A stretch of DNA of 12,270 nt from an uncultured Opitutaceae bacterium (GCA_903885525.1 CAISJA010000436.1:1-12270), one strand, 5' to 3'. Positions 1 to 7,486 are shown, counted from the first letter of the stretch. Notes: generated by a model not told the origin, from the letters alone. Made by a program: numbers and translations.

Positions 1-876
1 CTTCGCCGCCATGGCGCGCTGGATGACGAGGAAGTCCGTGCACCAGTAGCCAAAGGATAGCACGAAGCCGAGGCCGGCGATCATGCCAAACCACTCGATG
101 CCGATCGGGTTGTCCTTGGCGCTGCCGAGGTGCTGCCAGGAGCTGCTCCAGGCGCCGGGCATGCCCTTGGTGACCGAGTAGGCGTCGAGCTGCTTGGTCA
201 GGCCGTCCCAGCCGCCGATGTCCTGCAGGCCGAGGATGACGAGGGGCAGGAAGCCGAGCACGATGAGGAAGAATTGCAGCACCTCGTTGTAGATGGCGGA
301 GGTGAGCCCGCCGGTGTAGATGTAGACCAGCACGATGAGGCTGGAAACGAGGATGCAGCCGTCAAAGTTCCAGCCGAGGATGGCGTTGAGCAACTTGGCC
401 AGCGCGAACATGGAGATGCCGGAGGAGAACACCGTCATGACCGCGAAGGACAGGGCGTTGAAGGTGCGGGTCTTCTCGTCGAAGCGCAGCTTGAGGTACT
501 CCGGCACGGACCGGGCCTTCGAGCCGTAGTAGAAAGGCATCATGAAGATGCCGACGAACACCATGGCCGGGATCGCCCCGACCCAATAGAAGTGGCTGGT
601 GGCGATGCCATACTTGGCACCCGAGGCCGCCATGCCCATCACCTCCTGGGCCCCGAGGTTGGCCCCGATGAAACCGAGGGCACAGATCCAAGCGGGCAGC
701 GAGCGGCCCGACTCGAAAAAATCCGCGCTCGTCTTGAGCTGCTTGCGCAGCACCCAGCCGATGCCGAGCACGAAGGCGAAATAGAGGGCGAGGATCAGGT
801 AGTCGACCGTGGCCAGTTGGAGGAGCACGGGGCCGCCAGAGGCAGCCAGAAGAGGAGCAGAGAGCAGACGGGGCAT
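1..876 (-). CDS. Sodium:solute symporter (SSS/SGLT-like), N-terminal 292 residues, cut by window edge
   Basis: This is an inner-membrane sodium-coupled uptake protein, probably for a sugar or sugar derivative. The frame is open from ATG at 876 to the left edge, so the C-terminal half is missing. Hydrophobic segments lie near residues 24-43, 61-90, 96-117, 140-167, 174-218 and 262-285. Family-like motifs are GANLGAQEVMG (71-81, near the first sodium/substrate helix), YIYTGGLTSAIYNEVLQ (185-201) and GYWCTDFLVIQRAMAAK (276-292); the last closely resembles the WYWCTDQ-type motif of SGLT transporters. The start is 19 bp after the GH30 stop codon, which suggests one transcript and uptake of the hydrolase product. 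There is no Shine-Dalgarno site; the 20 bases upstream are mostly C and T. The family is clear. The substrate is inferred from context only. Confidence 0.9.
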   Translation of the reverse strand, partial: MPRLLSAPLLAASGGPVLLQLATVDYLILALYFAFVLGIGWVLRKQLKTSADFFESGRSLPAWICALGFIGANLGAQEVMGMAASGAKYGIATSHFYWVGAIPAMVFVGIFMMPFYYGSKARSVPEYLKLRFDEKTRTFNALSFAVMTVFSSGISMFALAKLLNAILGWNFDGCILVSSLIVLVYIYTGGLTSAIYNEVLQFFLIVLGFLPLVILGLQDIGGWDGLTKQLDAYSVTKGMPGAWSSSWQHLGSAKDNPIGIEWFGMIAGLGFVLSFGYWCTDFLVIQRAMAAK

Positions 877-895
877 GGGGGCGAGGGGTAAAAGC

Positions 896-2314
896 TTAAC
901 GGGCCGAACGCACGTAGGTCTGAATCGCATGGGCCGGAATCTGGCAAGCCAGCATGTCCCCCGCCGCCGCGAGGGCAAAGTCGGCTGCGCCCTCGCCGGG
1001 ATTGACTACCACCGTCACGAGCGAGCCGTCCGGATTGGCGAAGGCGATCGACTGCAGGCCGGCCGGGCCGCCGGAAGAACCGATGCGGTGGGCGCCGGGA
1101 AGAACGAACTTCGAGAAATGGGCGATGTAGTAGAACGAGGCCATGTAGCGGACCTCCTTCGTGTTGACATCGACGATGACCGGGGCCTCGCAGAAATTAC
1201 CGACGTGGTTGGGGCCGCCGCGCTGGTCGAGCACGATGTTCCAGTCGAGGAAGCCCGCCACCCAGTGGCTCAGGTCGCCGATGATGTTACGGGCATACCG
1301 TTCGGCGTTTTCCCAACGGCCGATCAGGTCGCCGCTCTCGATGCAGCCCTCGGTGAAGAGGATGGATTTGCCGGGGAATTTGGCGTGGACGCGCGCGCTG
1401 GCGGCGAAATCCTCACTCACGTACCAGTGGACGCCCAGGCCCCACAGGTACTGCGCGGCCTTGGGGTCGCCCAACATCGCGTCGGCCCGCGCCTCGATGC
1501 GGTCGCGGTTGTGGTCCCAGCCCACGAGCTTCACTCCGGAAAGGCCGGCTTGGGCGAGGGTGGGCCCGAGGTAGTCGCGCACGAAGTCGCGCTCCTGTTC
1601 CGGCGTGTAGAGGCAGGACTCCCAAGTCTGGTGCGCTTCGGGCTCGTTCTGCACGGTGAGGGCCCAGACGGGGATTTTTTCCTCCTCCGCCATCGCCTGG
1701 ATGAACTTCACATAGTAGTTGGCCCAGGGCTTCCGGTATTCGTGGCGGAGGGAGCCGCCGTCGTCCATGCGGTTGTTGGTCTTCATCCAGGCCGGCGGGC
1801 TCCACGGGGAGGCGAGCAGGTGGAAACGGTCCGCGCCGGCGGCGGCCTGCGCCTCATGGATGAGCGGCAGGGTCCACTTCCGCATCGGAGCAAGGGTGAA
1901 GTTGTGGAGGTCGTAGTCGCCGGGTACGTCGTCCAGCGCCCACATGTTGAGCGAGAAATCGCAGGAGTTGATGTGGGTGCGGGCGAGCGTGTAGCCGATG
2001 CCCTCCTTCGGATCGTAGTAGCGGCGCACGACCTCGGCGCGCTTGTCGGCGGGCAGCTGCGAGAGCACCCAGCCGGACGACTCGGTCAGGGCGCCGCCGA
2101 AGCCGATGATTTCCTGATAGCGCCGGGCGGGGTCGAGCTGCAGCGCCCCCGCCGGGGCGGATGCCGCCGAGGCGGCCGGCGCGGCGAGGACGGCCAGTTT
2201 CTGGCCGTTGTCCCGGGCGGTCTGGGTCAGCGTCCAGGCGGAGGCGGAGGCGGTAGCGGTCATGAGAAGGGCAAGGGCGGCGGCGGAGCCGCTTCGGAGA
2301 AGGGTGGTAGGCAT
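896..2314 (-). CDS. Secreted glycoside hydrolase family 30 (glucosylceramidase/beta-glucanase-like)
   Basis: A 472-residue retaining beta-glycosidase. Residues 1-26 form a signal peptide (hydrophobic run, then ASA|WTL), so it is exported to the periplasm or beyond. The GH30 TIM barrel starts at IIGFGGALTES (69-79), continues with ARTHINSCDFS (111-121) and ASPWSPPAWMKTN (168-180), has the acid/base in VQNEPE (E224) and the nucleophile in FTEGC (E322). Residues from about 400 form the usual C-terminal beta-domain (VTVVVNPG near 433-440). GH30 members cut beta-1,6-glucan, glucosylceramide, beta-glucosides or xylan; the layout resembles the GH30_1/GH30_3 groups rather than the xylanases, but the substrate cannot be fixed from sequence. 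I chose ATG 2314 because it begins the signal peptide. An in-frame extension to 2569 would translate repeat DNA. It probably shares a transcript with the SSS symporter 19 bp downstream. Confidence 0.93.
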   Translation of the reverse strand: MPTTLLRSGSAAALALLMTATASASAWTLTQTARDNGQKLAVLAAPAASAASAPAGALQLDPARRYQEIIGFGGALTESSGWVLSQLPADKRAEVVRRYYDPKEGIGYTLARTHINSCDFSLNMWALDDVPGDYDLHNFTLAPMRKWTLPLIHEAQAAAGADRFHLLASPWSPPAWMKTNNRMDDGGSLRHEYRKPWANYYVKFIQAMAEEEKIPVWALTVQNEPEAHQTWESCLYTPEQERDFVRDYLGPTLAQAGLSGVKLVGWDHNRDRIEARADAMLGDPKAAQYLWGLGVHWYVSEDFAASARVHAKFPGKSILFTEGCIESGDLIGRWENAERYARNIIGDLSHWVAGFLDWNIVLDQRGGPNHVGNFCEAPVIVDVNTKEVRYMASFYYIAHFSKFVLPGAHRIGSSGGPAGLQSIAFANPDGSLVTVVVNPGEGAADFALAAAGDMLACQIPAHAIQTYVRSAR

Positions 2315-2348
2315 GGGGATGGGGAAAGCGGAGGCAGATTTTCTTAAC

Positions 2349-2378
2349 CACGAATGAACACGAATGGCCACGAATACC
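2349..2378 (+). repeat. Decamer block A: three CACGAATnnn units
   Basis: Three head-to-tail units with no gaps: CACGAATGAA (2349), CACGAATGGC (2359) and CACGAATACC (2369). The first seven bases are identical in all three and the last three vary. It lies 35 bases upstream of the GH30 start codon. Confidence 0.9.
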
Positions 2379-2462
2379 AGAGCGGATTCTCGGCGGAGAA
2401 CGGTGAGCGGGGATGTCTCTGCTTTCTCGTGGGGCTCGGGTGAAAAACCATTGGCTCGGCCT

Positions 2463-2492
2463 GTTCGTCGCGTTCCTTCGCGACCTTCTTGC
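2463..2492 (-). repeat. Decamer block B: GCGAAGG-type units
   Basis: Read on the minus strand there are three adjoining 10-base units, GCAAGAAGGT, CGCGAAGGAA and CGCGACGAAC. They share a degenerate CGCGAAGG core. A single further copy, CGCGAAGGTG, lies on the plus strand at 2666-2675. Confidence 0.75.
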
Positions 2493-2566
2493 AAGTAATT
2501 CGTCGGCCATGCCCGTGCAATACCTGACCGGGCTCCGTCGCCACCGAAGCCAAGGCAGGTTGGGAC

Positions 2567-2596
2567 CACAGATTAACACAGATGCACACAAATTGG
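2567..2596 (+). repeat. Decamer block C: CACAGATnnn units
   Basis: Three adjoining units: CACAGATTAA, CACAGATGCA and the degenerate CACAAATTGG. The period and the 7+3 structure match the CACGAATnnn block, with a related core (CACrgAT versus CACGAAT). Confidence 0.85.
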
Positions 2597-2608
2597 CGGA
2601 AGGGAATC

Positions 2609-2638
2609 ATCCGTGAGAATCCGGGGTGATCCGGGGTG
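2609..2638 (+). repeat. Decamer block D: ATCCG units
   Basis: Three adjoining 10-base units, ATCCGTGAGA, ATCCGGGGTG and ATCCGGGGTG; the last two are identical. The block begins 12 bases after the end of the CACAGAT block. Confidence 0.8.
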
Positions 2639-2707
2639 AAAAGCTGGAGAATTTTCCCCCAAGACCGCGAAGGTGGACAGAGCAGCCCGCCAAGCCCAAT
2701 CCTTTCC

Positions 2708-2723
2708 TGTTCATTCGTGAACA
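2708..2723 (-). repeat. Hairpin within a decamer unit after the MFS gene
   Basis: TGTTCA and TGAACA form a perfect 6-bp stem around a 4-base loop (TTCG on the plus strand, CGAA on the minus strand). It lies 23 bases past the MFS stop codon and contains the inverted copy of CACGAATGAA. No T-run follows, so it is not a standard intrinsic terminator, though it could still stabilise the 3' end of the transcript. Confidence 0.5.
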
Positions 2724-2746
2724 TTCTTGGTTCTGGCTCTGCCGAC

Positions 2747-4180
2747 TCAGGAAACGGCCGGCGCGGTCGTTTCCTTGCGGGCGGCAAGTTCGGTTTCCAT
2801 CTGCTTCACGGTCCGGTCATCCAGCCGGTAGAAGAAGATGGCGAATCCGCTCAGCAGCGCGAAGGCACCGGGCAGGACGGCGAAAACCACATGGATGCCA
2901 TGGATCGCACGCGGAGTCTGGGGGGCGTTGGCCACGTAGCCGTAGTAGCTCAGCAGCCAGCCGAGCATGGCCGTCCCGATCGCCAGGCCGACTTTTTGCG
3001 CGAGGACCGCGGCGGAAAACACCAGGCCGGTGCTGCGGCGGCCGAATTTCCACTCCCCGTAATCGGCGGTGTCGGCGTAAAATGACCAGACGATGGCGGG
3101 CGTGGGACCGGCCACGAAGGCGGCGAAAATATTCAGCCCGATCAGCACGGGCAGATTGTGCGGATCGACCACATAGAAGGCGGCCATCGCCAAGGCGTTG
3201 AGGATGGTCAGCCAGATCATCAGCGGGCGGCGGGAGAAAAAGCGCAGGAAGAGCTTCGTGGTCAGGGAACCGATGATGAAGGCCAGCCCACCCACGAAGT
3301 TGTACAAGCCGAGACCGGAAGCCCCCACCTTGAGGAAGCGCAGGACGCGGGCGACCGGCCCGAGCAGCTCGTCGAAGCCTTGCAGCGCGTTTTCCCCGAC
3401 CACATATTTGAAATAGTAGATTGTCGCGCCGCTGCGCAGGCCGACGTTGGCCAGGGTCAGGAAGGCGGCGAAAAAGAGGATCAGCCAGGGGACGTTGCCG
3501 GCGAGATCGCGGATATCCGTCCAGACGGATTGGGAGGCGTTGACCGGCGCGCGCACCCGTTCGCGCGTGTTGAAAAATGTGTAGAGAAACATGCCCACGG
3601 AAACGACGGCGAACAGCGCCATCATGTGCCGGAAGCTTTCGGCCTCGGTGGCGCCGAAGTGGTCCTTCAGCCAGGGCACATAGGTGCCGATGAGGAGGCC
3701 GCCGGTGAAGGCGCAGGCAAAGCGATAGGCAGAGAGCGAAGTCCGGTCCGCGGACGACGGCGACATCACGCCCATCAGCGCCGAGTAGGGCGTGTTGATT
3801 ATCAGGTAGGCCAGAAGCGTGAGCCCGTAGGTGCCGTACGCGAAGGCGAGCTTTGCCCCCGCCGTCAGCGCCGGGTTGGAAAACATCAGATAGCCAAAGA
3901 TCCCGTAGGGGAGCGCGCCCCACAGCAGGTAGGGACGGAACTTCCCCCAGCGCGACTCCGTCCGGTCGGCCGCCATGCCCACGAGGGGATTGAGCAGCGC
4001 CACCACGAAGGGAACTACGCCGGCGATGGTCCCGGCAGCGGCCGAGCCGAGCCCGAAGACATCGGTATAATAGTAGACGAGAAAGCTGTTGAAGAGCGCG
4101 AAGTAGAAATTCGACGCGGTGTCGCCCAAGCCATAGGCGAACTTTTCACGGAAGGAGAGACGGTCAGGTGATGCCGACAA
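2747..4180 (-). CDS. MFS sugar:cation symporter, GPH (MelB-like) family
   Basis: A 477-residue inner-membrane transporter of the glycoside-pentoside-hexuronide:cation symporter family, close to the usual family length. The N-terminus LSFREKFAYGLGDTASN (8-24) and the loop motif D72-RTESRWGKFRP (72-83) are characteristic. The second half carries ADYGEWKFGRRSTGL, the family's other conserved loop. About twelve hydrophobic helices are visible. It probably imports a sugar, glycoside or hexuronide released outside the cytoplasm. The start is not certain. The in-frame ATG at 4336 lies on the promoter side of the terminator that closes the receptor gene, so a message starting after the terminator lacks it. 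TTG at 4180 puts eight residues before the conserved N-terminus and is preceded by the same C/T-rich leader as neighbouring genes. TTG 4234 is a second option. Confidence 0.88.
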   Translation of the reverse strand: MSASPDRLSFREKFAYGLGDTASNFYFALFNSFLVYYYTDVFGLGSAAAGTIAGVVPFVVALLNPLVGMAADRTESRWGKFRPYLLWGALPYGIFGYLMFSNPALTAGAKLAFAYGTYGLTLLAYLIINTPYSALMGVMSPSSADRTSLSAYRFACAFTGGLLIGTYVPWLKDHFGATEAESFRHMMALFAVVSVGMFLYTFFNTRERVRAPVNASQSVWTDIRDLAGNVPWLILFFAAFLTLANVGLRSGATIYYFKYVVGENALQGFDELLGPVARVLRFLKVGASGLGLYNFVGGLAFIIGSLTTKLFLRFFSRRPLMIWLTILNALAMAAFYVVDPHNLPVLIGLNIFAAFVAGPTPAIVWSFYADTADYGEWKFGRRSTGLVFSAAVLAQKVGLAIGTAMLGWLLSYYGYVANAPQTPRAIHGIHVVFAVLPGAFALLSGFAIFFYRLDDRTVKQMETELAARKETTAPAVS

Positions 4181-4200
4181 AGTGGGAGGGGGGAGAGGAT
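4181..4200 (-). promoter_or_regulatory. Pyrimidine-rich leader before the MFS TTG start
   Basis: Read on the minus strand, 18 of these 20 bases are C or T, and there is no purine-rich ribosome site. Similar tracts precede the SSS (877-896), GH30 (2315-2334) and large-protein (8851-8870) starts. This shared feature is part of the case for TTG 4180 as the start. Confidence 0.4.
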
Positions 4201-4209
4201 TAACTGGCA

Positions 4210-4232
4210 GTCTCCGCGCCACAGCGCGAGAC
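4210..4232 (-). promoter_or_regulatory. Leader hairpin upstream of the MFS gene
   Basis: GTCTC and GCGC (4210-4214, 4216-4219) pair with GCGC and GAGAC (4224-4227, 4228-4232) around a CACA loop, giving nine base pairs with one bulged base at 4215. It would form in the MFS message 29 bases before the TTG start. No T-run follows on the minus strand, so it is not a simple terminator. The role is unknown; RNA stability or translation control are possibilities. Confidence 0.45.
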
Positions 4233-4290
4233 AAGATTTTGACAGCGGCACCGTCTTGGATATGACCGGGCGGCACCGAAAGTATTACCG

Positions 4291-4327
4291 AAAAAAAGCG
4301 CGCACCAGCCGTTGGGCGGGTGCGCGC
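4291..4327 (-). terminator. Intrinsic terminator of the TonB-dependent receptor gene
   Basis: On the minus strand a perfect 9-bp stem (GCGCGCACC with GGTGCGCGC, 4327-4319 and 4306-4298) closes a 12-base loop and is followed directly by seven Ts (4297-4291). It begins 27 bases after the receptor stop codon. It should separate most receptor transcription from the MFS gene, which would then need its own promoter in about 110 bp or would depend on read-through. Confidence 0.88.
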
Positions 4328-4354
4328 GAAAAGCAAGAGCCGAAGCGGCCCGAA

Positions 4355-7318
4355 TTAGAATTTCTGCTCGTAGTTCAGGCTAAAGCGGCGGGGGGCATTT
4401 GCCACTTGCCCGTAGTAGTCGGTATTGTTCAGCACATTGTCGATGTTGAGCTGAACGCTGGCCTCGTGGCCCTTGACCTTGAACTCATAGCGGACCATGC
4501 CGTTATAGAGGGTCTTGGTCTTGCTGTTCAGGAAGACAACATTGCCGTTTGCATCATACGCACGGGTGCTGTAGAGCGGGAAGATAGTCGCAGAACCCTG
4601 ATAGTCAACACCCACGCCTAAGTGCAGGCCGTGGAGCCTAGAGACCTTTGGAAACTCGTAGTGGACCCAGAGGGCGCCCTGATTTTTTGGTGTATCGTCC
4701 AAGGCCAAGCCATCACCGTAGGCCACATTAGTGGATGTATTGTTCGGATCGGTGAACCCATCCTTGGCGGTCTGGCCGGGGGTCAGTTGCGGCCAGCCGG
4801 GGGCATACCAGATGGCCCAGCGATCAACATTATAGCCATTGGGAATTTGCACCCACTGGGCGGCATGTACCACGACTTTTTCGGTATGGGAGAACGAGGC
4901 GACAATTTGGATTTCATCCGTAGGGGAATACATCAGCTGCCCGTCCCAGCCGGAGGAACGATCCGCGCCGAGGGGCTGCGAGCGACCGCCGTGGTTACTC
5001 TGCTGGTCAGCCGAGGTGTTGTTGATCAGGTTGTCGTAATTCCACAACCAAGTCGAATACCCGGTGTGTTGGGCGACCATTTGGGCGAAGACGTAATCCA
5101 TGAACGTCGCTCCGGCGGTGGTGCTGGCATTGATATAGTACTGAGGGCTGGTGCCGTACTTTGCCGCAGGCGTGGCCTTGGTAATGGCACCGGCAGCGAG
5201 AGCGGTATTGAAGGCCGGCCACATAGCCTTGGCAAAGCTGCTGCCGCCGCCAAGATCGGGGCTGAGGTCGGTAACATTGTAGACGATCGGCTTGTTAGGA
5301 TTGAAGAGGCTACCCGCGGGATCATTCACCGGTGCCCACCAAGGCTGGCCGGAGTCGCCCACCCCAGTGCGAGTGCGGTCGATCCGGAACTTGCTGATGG
5401 TACCGCTGAGGCGGTGGTCGAAGAGGTCAAACTTGAGGCCGATCTCCTTGTCTTTGCCCAACGAGGACGGCAGCGGGACCATATTGAAATCCAGCGCCCC
5501 GGAGTAGTTCGGCTGGCTGGCTTCGGAACTCATGGCGTAGAGGGACAGGCTGCCATCCTTGGTCAGCCGGAAGTCGGCACCATATTGATGGGTGGTGTCA
5601 TTGCTCGGCGCGCTCTTGGTCTCGATGGGGTGGTAACTGTTGGCGGTGGCTTGGAAGTGCGTGCCATCGCTGTTCCATTTCGGGTTATATTCCCAATCCT
5701 TGTTCCAGCTTCGGTCAGAGCGGATGCCGGCGATCAGCGTCAAGCGATCGTCAAGAAGTCTGCCCTGGTAAACCGCATACGCGGCGGCGTCTTGGGTGGT
5801 GTTGATGCCATGCAACTGGTCCAACATGCGCGGATCAGGCGTGCCGTCGGGCTGGAAGCCGTAGTGGAACGGGGTGGCATCATTGGGATTCTTCCAGCTA
5901 TTCTCAGGGGTCTTGGCTTGGCGGTTGTCGTGGATCTCGTAGTTGTAGGTCTGCCCGGCCACAAAGGTGTTATCCATCTTGAGCCACTTCGAGCCTTGGA
6001 AGAGCTTCAGGTCGTAGGTGAGGTCGGTGCGAATCTGCTTGTGCTTGTCGATCTCGAATTGATTGAGCCAATTGTACTGGACGACGGCCTTTTGAGGTCC
6101 GGTGGGGACGCCCTGTTGGCCCGAGATGAGGGGCAGAAAGGTGACGGTACCGATCGCCCAAGCCGGCTGGTTGGCACCGGAATTATACTGGACGATGGCG
6201 GCTGCGACATCAAGCTGATCGTAGCGGAAACTGGAGACGTTGAGGCCGGTGTTGAAGTGCAGGTTTTCAAAGATCTCCTGCGTGAGCTTCAACTCGATGT
6301 TGTAGGCTTCACTGTTGTTGTAGGTATCAGGGCCGGACCAACGGAAGGTCTTCGGATCGTTGCCGCCCACGGCGAGGAAATTGCCGTTGTAGGCGCCCCC
6401 GTCGTTCACCCATGACGAAGGCATGGCGCGGAGGCTATTAAAGCCGATGCCACGGCGGTCCTGTTTGCCGTACTCAGTGTCGAGCAGGATTTCGGTCTTC
6501 CGCCAAGGTTTCCAAACGAGTACCGGGGATACGAACCAGTGGTTCTCCTTGGCGTATTGGGTGTAATCGTTGGTATTTTGGTACGCGGTATTGACGCGGA
6601 AGCCCACAGTGTCGCTCAGCGGGGTCGTATAATCGAGGGTGGCGCGCTTGAAGCCGTAGCTGCCAAGCTCTAGGCCGTAGCCACCGCCGGCCTTCGTCTC
6701 AGGCATTTTGACGAGATAGTTCACCACGCCACCGAAGTTACCCACGCCGTAGAGAAGGGCGGCGGGCCCACGGATGACTTCGATACGGCTGACGTTGACA
6801 GAGTCGGTGGAGTTCTGGCGGCGGAAGCCGTCGCGCAGGGTGGAGTCCGTCTGGAAACCGCGGATCTTGTAGTGGCTCTGGTCTGCGGTGGAGCTGAGAC
6901 CTTGGTTGGAATTGATCTGGCCGGGAATGCTCGCGTTGCCATAGAAATTGGAGGCACCCCAGTCCGTCTGGGTCAGCGTCTGGATTCCGGCGCTGTATTT
7001 GAGCGACTGGCGAAGGTCATTGGCACCGATGTCCTTGATGAACTGCTCGGTGATGACCTCGATGGGCATCGGCAGGTCCTTGATTTCGGTGTTCAGGCGC
7101 GTGCCCGACGTGGTGTTGGTGGCGCGGTAGCCTTTGTCCTTGTCGGTCGAGACCTTGAAGGGAGAAAGCGTGACGACCTGGTCGTCGGCTTTCGGCGTGG
7201 CATCGGCCGGCTTGGCGGCGTCGGCCTGCTGGGCGTAAGCCTGCAGGGAGACGAGGAACAAGGCGGCCAGACTCAGCGAGGATCCGGCTTGACGCACGGA
7301 ACGGAGCATGGGGTGCAT
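4355..7318 (-). CDS. TonB-dependent outer-membrane receptor
   Basis: A 987-residue outer-membrane active transporter driven by TonB-ExbBD. Residues 1-29 are a signal peptide (AYA|QQ). A charged, alanine-rich linker leads to QVVTLSPFKVS (47-57), which may act as the TonB box. The plug runs from about residue 64 to 208 and includes LPMPIEVITEQFIKDIG (82-98), YKIRGF (150-155) and IEVIRGPAALLYG (179-191). The rest is a beta-barrel ending in FSLNYEQKF with a terminal Phe, as expected for BamA-dependent assembly. There is no SusD-like partner and no N-terminal carboxypeptidase-like domain. The plug alone resembles siderophore-type receptors, so iron uptake cannot be excluded; the adjacent hydrolase, sugar symporters and LacI regulator favour a carbohydrate ligand. 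ATG 7318 is used; ATG 7309 three codons later would also keep the signal peptide. GC content looks lower than in neighbouring genes. Confidence 0.93.
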   Translation of the reverse strand: MHPMLRSVRQAGSSLSLAALFLVSLQAYAQQADAAKPADATPKADDQVVTLSPFKVSTDKDKGYRATNTTSGTRLNTEIKDLPMPIEVITEQFIKDIGANDLRQSLKYSAGIQTLTQTDWGASNFYGNASIPGQINSNQGLSSTADQSHYKIRGFQTDSTLRDGFRRQNSTDSVNVSRIEVIRGPAALLYGVGNFGGVVNYLVKMPETKAGGGYGLELGSYGFKRATLDYTTPLSDTVGFRVNTAYQNTNDYTQYAKENHWFVSPVLVWKPWRKTEILLDTEYGKQDRRGIGFNSLRAMPSSWVNDGGAYNGNFLAVGGNDPKTFRWSGPDTYNNSEAYNIELKLTQEIFENLHFNTGLNVSSFRYDQLDVAAAIVQYNSGANQPAWAIGTVTFLPLISGQQGVPTGPQKAVVQYNWLNQFEIDKHKQIRTDLTYDLKLFQGSKWLKMDNTFVAGQTYNYEIHDNRQAKTPENSWKNPNDATPFHYGFQPDGTPDPRMLDQLHGINTTQDAAAYAVYQGRLLDDRLTLIAGIRSDRSWNKDWEYNPKWNSDGTHFQATANSYHPIETKSAPSNDTTHQYGADFRLTKDGSLSLYAMSSEASQPNYSGALDFNMVPLPSSLGKDKEIGLKFDLFDHRLSGTISKFRIDRTRTGVGDSGQPWWAPVNDPAGSLFNPNKPIVYNVTDLSPDLGGGSSFAKAMWPAFNTALAAGAITKATPAAKYGTSPQYYINASTTAGATFMDYVFAQMVAQHTGYSTWLWNYDNLINNTSADQQSNHGGRSQPLGADRSSGWDGQLMYSPTDEIQIVASFSHTEKVVVHAAQWVQIPNGYNVDRWAIWYAPGWPQLTPGQTAKDGFTDPNNTSTNVAYGDGLALDDTPKNQGALWVHYEFPKVSRLHGLHLGVGVDYQGSATIFPLYSTRAYDANGNVVFLNSKTKTLYNGMVRYEFKVKGHEASVQLNIDNVLNNTDYYGQVANAPRRFSLNYEQKF

Positions 7319-7464
7319 ATTTGACTGGGTTAGGGTTGTTTGCTGGGGCCACCCCGGTAATCACAGCCAAACCAGATGCGGAACGCACGGCGGGTTGGGG
7401 TTGTGGCCATCGGGGTGACGACAGAGACCATACCGCTAGGTAAGCGGCACGAAGAAGACGCCTG

Positions 7465-7486
7465 AAGTTGACGCGATTGTCAACTT
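7465..7486. promoter_or_regulatory. Perfect inverted repeat, candidate LacI-family operator
   Basis: AAGTTGAC and GTCAACTT form perfect 8-base arms around GCGATT, 22 bases in all. It lies 146 bp upstream of the receptor start and 267 bp before the regulator ATG. It contains a perfect TTGACA on the minus strand, but no matching -10 box lies 16-18 bases away, so an operator is more likely than a -35 element. The centre is GA rather than the CG typical of many LacI-family operators. Confidence 0.5.

Larger units (their letters stand above)
2315..2746. repeat. Gene-free gap filled with 10-base-period repeats
   Basis: These 432 bp between the MFS symporter and the GH30 gene hold no credible gene. 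They contain several short blocks in which a 7-8 base core recurs exactly every 10 bases. The cores are CACGAAT, CACAGAT, CGCGAAGG and ATCCG. Open frames across the region are translations of these blocks and look nothing like a protein family. The exact decamer CACGAATGAA occurs near both ends in opposite orientations (2349-2358 plus, 2710-2719 minus), so the gap is loosely bracketed by an inverted repeat. I recall similar strings between genes in Verrucomicrobiota and Planctomycetota genomes, but no function is known to me. A promoter for the GH30-SSS pair could also lie here; I see no clear one. Confidence 0.75.

Noticed and set aside
809..2347. 512-codon plus-strand open frame opposite the GH30 gene
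   Set aside because: The minus strand encodes a signal peptide and a full set of GH30 motifs. The plus-strand translation is Gly/Val/Ala/Arg-rich with no recognisable domain.
2349..2638. CRISPR array
   Set aside because: The units are only 10 bases long, abut without spacers of 25-40 bases, differ in core sequence, and no cas gene is nearby.
1854..2787. Overlapping minus-strand open frames containing strings such as VFIRG and ICVNLWSQ
   Set aside because: These strings are translations of the decamer repeats and do not belong to a protein family.
4181..4336. ATG 4336 as start of the MFS symporter
   Set aside because: It lies before the receptor terminator hairpin, and the added 52 residues have no family counterpart.
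4622..6415. 597-codon plus-strand open frame opposite the receptor gene
   Set aside because: The minus-strand product is an unambiguous TonB-dependent receptor. The antisense frame is low-complexity Gly/Val/Ile and explained by codon bias.
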